Part shown: positions 56,816-64,000 of the stretch, one piece after another | Layout: each line of letters opens with the position of its first letter | Numbering within the stretch: the first letter of the stretch is position 1 | NCBI RefSeq assembly: GCF_954871325.1 | Contig: NC_088777.1 | Location: 22,111,366 to 22,175,365 of the forward strand | Length of the DNA stretch: 64,000 nucleotides | From: Gordionus sp. m RMFG-2023 | Lineage: Eukaryota > Nematomorpha > Gordioida > Chordodea > Parachordodidae | Direction of reading: 5' to 3' | The notes under the pieces: generated by a model | What the model saw: only the letters and a program-made list of their open reading frames with translations | Databases searched by the model: none | Told to the model about the DNA's origin: nothing | Translations under genes and position numbers: made by a program

Positions 56816-59800
56816 CATAGGAAAAAAATTACAGTATATATTAGAATTACCTTATATAAGAGAATAATTGGGTAGTTTTTGAATTATTAATCGGTACAGA
56901 ATATTATTTGTTTATCTTTGCACAAGGTTTTCCTATTATTAGAAAAATTAACGGTAGAAAAATTTTAACATGGTTTGTGAAATGAAAATGTATCAGAATA
57001 ATTTATTATTAACTATTAATGTATATAAATATTTTACAATTTTTATAAATTGTAAATAAATTGTCGCTTTAATCCAATATAAAAAAAATCAATTTATTTA
57101 AATACATTACAGTTCTCCCCACTATAAATTGAATTCATCATAATAACGTAATGGGGGTTTCGAAACTCTTTTTTCTAGAGTTGTATTTCTATTATGTTCT
57201 GCAATGTCCAAATCCTCAGTCATTGTCATGGGTGTTTCTTTAGCTTGTATGTGAGCTTCCCTCAGTTGGTCGGCATGCTTGTTTTTTACAATACCCTCAG
57301 GCTCAACATCATACAATATCGCACTTTTCTGTTGAACCACTGTTCCTTCATGCCATCCCGCAGTCCTTTCGTTTTTTACCCAAACCTTTTGCTTTTCTTT
57401 AAATTCACGGGGCTCAACGTTCCTGTCATTATAATTTTTTTGTTTCCATAACGCGTTTTCAGTCCTTTCTCTCGTAGATAATTTCCATTGATCTAACGTC
57501 GTCCTGAGCGGCCTTCCAAACATCATTTCGGCAGGGGATTTACCGGTAGTTGCGTTTGGAGTATTTCAGTGTGTAATTAAAACATTCGCTAAATTTAACT
57601 GGTCCGGAGTCCCACTTCTCCTTCCAGCATAAACGCGTCTTTATCGTACGTATATAGCGCTCAGCCAAACCATTCGACTTGGGGCTATAAAAGGCCGATC
57701 TAAAATGTTTTATATTATTTTTAAAAAGAAACGTTTTGAATTCAGATCCAGTAAACTGAGTACCGTTATCTGAGACAATGTAACGAGGTAAACCAAATCT
57801 AGCGAAATAATTATGCAGATTATTTATTACACTCGTCGAATTAATATGTGTTAAAATTGCAACTTCAACCTATTTGGTGAAAGCGTCTACGCAAATTAAC
57901 CAGTACTTTCCAGACACGGGGCCTGTCAAATAATGTGTATTCTTTCCCAAGGTCGGGTAGGAATATTCCAATTGTATAATGGTACTTTTCTGGCTCCTGG
58001 TCTTCCTTCCTGACAACTCTTGCAGTTTTTGACGAATTCTTCCACATCTCGATCAAGATTTGTCCAGAAGACATAGTATCTTCATAAGGATTTTATCCCC
58101 ACTATCCCCGGATGTCCTTGATGGATAACATTCAAAACCTCTTTTTTTTAGGTTATCAGGAATGATGATTCTATCATTATAAAATAATAGCCCTTCTTCG
58201 AATATTATCTTTAATTAAGATGAATTTTTTTAAACTTTCCGAATAATTATTCTTATTATCAATATGCCAATGATTATTTATTAATTTAATGATCTCTTTT
58301 AGATTTATATCATTGATAGTTTCACTTATAACTTTACTTCGAGTGAAAAATAAATCTTCAATTAAATTGATCCTTACTTCTCTAATTTCATTTTCAATTT
58401 TTTTTTAAACTTCATTCATTTTTCTCTCTTTACCCCCAAACGGGATAGAGCGTCGGAGCATCGTGTTTTGATTACGCGGCCTATGAATTATCTCATAGTC
58501 GTAATTTAAATGCTTCGTAGCCCACCGTATTAAACGGTTATTTGTTATTTTATTTAGGTCTCTTTTATCACCTAAGATATATTTTAAAGGTTTATGATCA
58601 GTAACCAATGTCTTCCATAAATATACTGATGAAACTTCTCGATGGCGAACATGATCGCCGAAGCCTCCCGATCAATAGTGGCGTAATTCTTTTCAGCTGC
58701 CGAAAGTATCCTCGATGCGTAAGCAATCGGTTTCTCCTGGCCAGTAAGAAATCGGTATTCAATAACACCTCCTAGACCATCTTCGGAAGCGTCACAAGAA
58801 ATCACCACAGGAATATCGGCTAAATAAGGAATTATTGTATCTTCTTTTGCTAATATTTTTTTTACTATATTAAATATTTCATCTTCTTTACATTAATCTT
58901 ATCTTCGGTCGGGTGAATTCCAAATTCATCAATAACATGACCTAAATAAGTAACTGACTTTTCTCCAATTTTAATTTTATCAGTCGTCGTTGTCAGTCCA
59001 GCCTTATCAAATCTTCTTAATACTTCTTTTAGATTAACCATATGATCAAAATTATTCTCGCCTGCAATAATTACATCGTCTAATAATACACTATAGGAAT
59101 TCCCTTTAATAGGTTTTGCATAAAACGTTGAAATATTATCGGAGAGCTAGTCAACCCAAAAGGAATTCTTTTATATCGGTAATATCGACATGAGTCGAAA
59201 TTACTAAAAGGTCTCTACATTCTGGACTAACTCCGAATTGTAAAAATGCATATCTTAAATCTATCGTCGAAAATATTTTACCACCCGCGATCCTATTTGT
59301 CAGGTCGACGAAAGTTGGTAGTAAATCGTTATCTATCGCTAAATATTTTTTGATTGTTTAACGAAAATCTCCGCATATCCGCACGGCACCGGATTTCTTT
59401 AAAATATTAATCGTTGGCGTAGCCCAAGTAATTGGAGTCTTTGTTGGATCTACCTTCTCGATAACGCCTTCATTTAAAAGTCTGTCCAACTCAGCTTCAA
59501 CGGTTCGACGCAACGGAAATGGAATTCTTCTAGATGGAAACGCAATTGGCACTATATTTGGTTGTATCTTTATGACGGCTTCCTATAATTTTATTTGTCC
59601 TAATTTTTTTTTTAAACTTGCGGAAATTTTGAAACAATTGTATTTAAACTGGAATCTTTCATATTTATATTAATACGAACTTCTTCAGGAAGTTTTATAT
59701 CAAATTCTTTAAGAAAGGGCATTCCAAAAATGAGAGAATTCTCACCCTTAACTACCCAAATAGGTAAAAATTTTGAAATATTTTTTACTTCGATTTCCAC

Positions 59801-60933
59801 TAAACATTTACCCAATACTTCGATTTTGATATGGTTATATCCTACTAGTTTATAAGCAGGTGATAATGTTGACTCCAGGTAACCTCGTCTATCACCACAC
59901 TACACGCCGTGCCAGAAGCTGCAGCCCATTAATCATCGCATCGATTGTAGCTTTATTAGCAAATCATCGCATCGATTGTAGCTTTATTAGCAAAAGACAG
60001 GCGAGAGGTGCCCGTGGTAAAATAATTTGTATAGCATTCTACACTCTTTCTCTGTGTGGTTTGCTTTTCCGCACCTAAAGCATATTACTTTTTTTGACTG
60101 AAATTAGGTTTAAAACTTGGTTTGTAAAAATTATGGTTGAATTTGTTAGCATTATAATTATTATTATTATATTGAATTTGTTTACGTTGTTATAATTATT
60201 CCTAAAATAAGTATTTTTGTAACCTTTCATAGGCTTATGTTTAATTATTTTATTAACTTCTGTCAGGGTTTCCTTCTCCAATGAAGACAGCGCGATAGCT
60301 AGACGCACAGTATCTTCAAAAGTAATATTTCCTTCGGCATATTTTGACCGAAGTTCTTTGTCCATCTCAGGTAACCCTACTCCTAAGATGAAAATTTCTC
60401 TTAAGAGTTCATCAACCGGCGATTTAAAATTACATAAAGCGCAAATGCTTTTTAATTTAATTGAAAAGTCAATTATACTTTCGTTATTTCTTTTTAATGT
60501 ATAAAATTTTTTCCTATGAAGAAAAATACTTGAGACATCCTTAAAAATTTTTTGTAAATTCTCGAGTAAAGTTAAATAATTTATATTAATCAAATCATTT
60601 GGAAAATAATAATTTTTTATTTTAACTAGATTTTCTGTGCCTATATAGGCCAATAAAAAATCTTTTTTTTTATTTTCATCGAAAATATTTTTTACTTTGA
60701 AAATGAGTTCTAAATTATATAGGTAATCCTGAATATTAACTTTTTATTTGACAAATTGTGGAATATGAAATTGAGTATTTTCTTCAATCTTCTTCAGAGG
60801 TATGTTATAATTTTAATCTTTTTATTTTAAATAATTCGTCGTCGTCAAAAATGACTTGAAAAATCAATCGTCGCCAAATGAAATGAAAATGAAAATGTAT
60901 CAGAATAATTTATTATCAACTATTAATATATAT

Positions 60934-63286
60934 GGTGAATTCCATATCAAATCAACCAAGGTTTCAACCCGACCCCTTTCAATTTTTCTTAAATTTTGTA
61001 TACTGGTAGTATATGCTATAACTAAGAAAAGAATGAAATTTTACCTTCCAACACTGTTTACCCGCTAAGATATGACCGTTTATAGCGCGGAAAAATGATA
61101 CATTTTTTACAAAATGCACCTCATTTTTTTCAAATATCTCGAGAAATAATCATGTTAAAAAAATAATTTAAATTTTATTTTGTAGCTTAATAAAAGTTCT
61201 TTAAAATTACATAAAAATAAATATGATGGACATTTTATTAATAACGTAAACCGGATGTGTAAAACCGAAAATGGCCATAAAAAAAAGGTATTTTCGTTTT
61301 TAAAATTTTTTTTACTGTATTTATATTTGTTCAAAATCCTAGACTGGGATGAACATGGGTTTAGGAGTTATCACTCTTTATATGGCTAAAATTGAACAAA
61401 TTTAACATTAATATCATCATATTTTAATTTAATGAATAGTTATGAAATAATGTTAATTTAAAAATTATGTCTAAATGACAGGTCCTTACTTTTTTTATCT
61501 TTATCAAAATTTTTGAGAAGTGGCTGGAATAATGAGCTTTGCTTAACACTTTAGTTAAATTTTGTCTCGAAGTTACTTGACAAAATAATTCTAAACATAT
61601 TTATAACTATATTTGCCTCAAATTGCATTACATATAATACAATCAAAAATTTATAATTAAAATATATCATATATTATAATCATCCAAGGAATTTAAATAA
61701 ATCATGACTTTTGTTTTCGTCTATGGGAAAGCTTGGAACTTTGTGTTCCAGAAATTCTCTTTGCTCTCAAAAATCTGCTCTCAAGATGACTTTCTATGTT
61801 CATATATTCATGATTGCTCACAAATATATTTTACCCCATAGATATTATTTCTTGCATGGTTAAATAAATCTATTGTTGTCAATATGTGATGTTCATATGG
61901 ACATTGCAAGCTTGCTCGAGTTGCTAACCGTTTAGTAACGGCCCCCAAGTCGCAGGACTTGTGCGGTTTCAAAAAATGTCACTCAGCCTTTATCCCAAAA
62001 TCATTTTCATAATTGTAGAGATTAATGAAAATCTTTATTTTTATATTGGTTTGCTCCATCAGAAAAATAATAAATTTTAGCCACTCTATTAAATCTTTCC
62101 TTCAAGAATACGATTAATTTTTAAAATAAATAAAATGCACATGCGTTGTGCTTTAAAAAATCTGATATAACCACTAAATTTACATGTTTTATTATGTTGT
62201 TCTTATGGTAATAAATTATAAAAGAGTTGATAGTGGCTTGATTATTGGTCTGATTACATCCTTGTGCATGGTTCTGTACTACAAATGCATAGTTTTCTGA
62301 AAAGTCTGCAATAACTATTCGCCAACATTTAAATTGAATTTTAAAAAGTTTAGAATTAATGATTATAGTGAAGCTATAAACAAATGAGGTAAATTGTTTA
62401 ATTATTCAACTAAATAATCTACAAATTCGTCAGCGGATTTTGTCAGCGTTTCAAGGGTAGTTCGATCAACTGCTATCCATTGTTTGAATGTTTTATAATC
62501 TATAGAATTCTCGTCAAATAATATATTAAGCCTTTCTTTTAATTTTGAATATATGGGGGAAAATTTATTGTTGAATTTCAATTTTGGTAGATTATTTTAT
62601 GCTAAATAAAATATTTAAAATTATTTTGTCAAGTAATTTTAATTTCGAGATAAAATTTAACTAAAGTTTTAAACAGCTCATTATCCCAGTCACCTCTCAA
62701 ATTTTTTTTATAAAGATAAAAAAAAGTATGGGCCTATCATTTACACATAATTTTTAAATTAACATTATTTCATAACTATTCATTAAATTAAAATATGATG
62801 ATATTAATGTTTTTGTTCAATTTTAGCCATATAAAGAGTGATAACTCCTAAACCCATGTTAATCCCAGTCTAGGATTTTGTACTAAAGCGGTATGATATC
62901 TATCTACAGAAAAATTTTAAAAAAAAAATACCTTTTTTTTCTATGGCCATTTTCGGTTTTACACATCCGGTTTTCGATATTAATAAAATGTCCATTATAT
63001 TTATTTTTATGTAATTTTAAAGAACTTTTATTAAGCTACAATATAAAATTTAAATTGTTTTTCTGTTCTAACATAATTATTGCTCGAGATATTTGAAAAT
63101 AAATGAAGAGCATTTGTCAAAAATGTACCATTCGCTTTAAACGGCCATATCTTAGCGGGTAAACAGTGTTGGAAGGTAAAATTTCATTTTTTTTTTAGTT
63201 ATAGTATATACTACCAATGTACAAAATTTAAAAAAATGGTCGGGTTGAAAATCGACTTTTTTTGTTGATTTAATATGGAATTCACC
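60934..63286 (-). mobile_element. Long-TIR DNA transposon, copy C, inside a Gypsy LTR
   Basis: The ends are GGTGAATTCCATATCAAAT and ATATGGAATTCACC, diverged from GGGTCATTCCATGTCAAAT but with ATTCCA and TCAAAT in register. The terminal inverted repeats are about 0.68 kb (60934 to about 61610; about 62605 to 63286). ATATATAT on both sides (60926-60933, 63287-63294) fits a target duplication of up to 8 bp. The 1-kb centre holds a decayed minus-strand relic of the same transposase family. Confidence 0.88.
61900..62540 (-). pseudogene. Transposase-like remnant of long-TIR copy C
   Basis: The minus strand reads FKQWIAVDRTTLETLTKSA then DEFVDYL (about 62500-62400), matching [18 protein letters not shown] of copy B. 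Near 62020-61900 it reads FGIKAEWHFFET and KRLATRASLQ, matching WHF...HGK and LASRASLQ of copy A. Most of the rest is deleted. Confidence 0.7.
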
Positions 63287-63382
63287 ATATATATGTTTTA
63301 CAATTTTTATAAATTGTAAATAAATTGTCGCTTGTCGCTTTAAGCCAATATAAAAAAAATCAATTTATTTAAATACATTACA

Positions 63383-64000
63383 ATTTGTAAGGAAAATCAT
63401 ATAGTAAAAGAATATAAAAAATTTTTACAAATTTATATTTATTATTATATTTATAATTAATTAACTAGTTACTTTTGGCAGTTACTTTCTAAAAAATGTA
63501 GCCAGCTACAGTTACGATTTTGTAAATGTAACTAGTTATAAATATTTTTTAGCTAAAGTGTAGCTAGTTAATGGCAACCACTTAATTTGACAAAACTAAT
63601 GTAGAGATTTTTATTTATAAGCTTTTTTTATCTTCAGAAAAATTTATTTAGTTCTTACTTATATTATTATTCTTCCTAAAAATTTTCAATTATAGAGGGG
63701 ACACCGATAATCCATTCTTAAGTTAAAAGTTATGTCACTAAGAGATAAACAAATTTCGACATGGTTTGTAAGGAATTTTACGAAATTTATTTTTAAAGAT
63801 AAGAATACAAAATAAAATATATAGTGTTGTTAAAAGTTACTTTGGCAATGCAACTTAAAGAATATGTTTAATACTATTTGTATATGAAGTTTTTATAAGA
63901 TAAACCTTGATAATATACTGAGCTTAGCAGGTAAGCGGAAAAAAATTCTCGGAAAATAAATCCCCGGAAAATAAATCCCCGGAAATTAATTCCTTGGAAA
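63383..64000. other. AT-rich DNA with possible hAT ends
   Basis: GTAACTAGTTA/TAGCTAGTTA words at 63470-63575 and TAGTGTTGTTAAAAG near 63822 resemble hAT termini. The last 70 bases repeat AATCCCCGGAAAAT, like the GGGAAATT-rich ends of the hAT at 50922; an element may start near 63926 and run past the window. Confidence 0.35.

Larger units (their letters stand above)
56978..63382 (-). mobile_element. Ty3/Gypsy LTR retrotransposon fossil, second copy
   Basis: The LTRs are about 134 bp: 56978-57111 and 60879-63382, the latter split by a 2.35-kb DNA transposon. On the minus strand they start TGTAATGTATTTAAATAAAT and end in CATTTCA. TTTG at both flanks suggests a short duplication. A TTTGGCGACGATTG primer-binding-like site follows the 5' LTR, and AGTGGGGAGAAC is the purine tract. 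Remains in order are gag (60653-60075), protease (about 59815-59612), reverse transcriptase (about 59552-58850), RNase H (58808-58405) and integrase (about 58080-57122). It has around ten or so breaks, and its proteins are longer and clearer than those of the copy at 45919, so it is younger. Confidence 0.9.

Noticed and set aside
59860-60078. Plus-strand open frame over the second Gypsy fossil
   Set aside because: Shadow of the minus-strand fossil.
63930-64000. Telomere-like repeat at the window end
   Set aside because: Only about three copies of AATCCCCGGAAAAT, no match to known telomere units, and similar to hAT end sequence.

Overview
The window is strongly AT-rich DNA from an animal (eukaryotic) nuclear genome. 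The evidence is a spliced animal-type sterol O-acyltransferase gene with small exons, many hAT transposons with 8-bp target duplications, a ZMYM1/TTF-type hAT, R2-like LINE tails and Ty3/Gypsy fossils of the K02A2.6 type common in invertebrates. I cannot name the species. Gene-like exons use introns as short as 42-50 bp, but the same gene also has an intron of about 19.7 kb.

Host genes. The main gene is a SOAT/ACAT (MBOAT) enzyme on the minus strand. I traced 12 phase-consistent exons from 43240 (5' side, true start not found) to the stop at 8861; together they code for 567 residues. A second small minus-strand gene with one 42-bp intron lies at 49445-49711. Further exon-like pieces of an unrecognised gene lie at 50109-50776, just next to a hAT insertion. 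A methyltransferase-like remnant (4510-4640) and an unexplained GC-rich block (12240-12840) are weaker.

Layout. 1-3110: two hAT elements, the first apparently inserted in the second, plus a LINE tail. 3126-8860: AT-rich DNA with hAT remnants and one clean non-autonomous hAT (7055-7772). 8861-43240: the SOAT gene. Its 19.7-kb intron holds a nest: an old long-TIR element (10733 to about 21850) that received a hAT (itself carrying a Harbinger MITE and a hAT MITE), a younger long-TIR element (12946-16793, itself split by a hAT), and a second hAT (17137-21679) split by another long-TIR element. A ZMYM1-like hAT (22147-25692) and smaller hATs follow. Other SOAT introns hold a LINE tail, a tRNA-like SINE candidate, a chimeric hAT and three more hATs. 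44170-45280: a large inverted repeat. 45919-49070: a Ty3/Gypsy fossil. 50922-52918: a DUF659-type hAT with a Harbinger MITE inside. 54540-56815: a hAT remnant and a minisatellite. 56978-63382: a second Ty3/Gypsy fossil, whose LTR carries another long-TIR element.

The most interesting recurring system is a DNA transposon family with about 0.7-0.8 kb terminal inverted repeats, ends like GGGTCATTCCATGTCAAATG, and a transposase-like protein (motifs [32 protein letters not shown]) that I know only as an unnamed family in invertebrate genomes. Four copies of different age are present.
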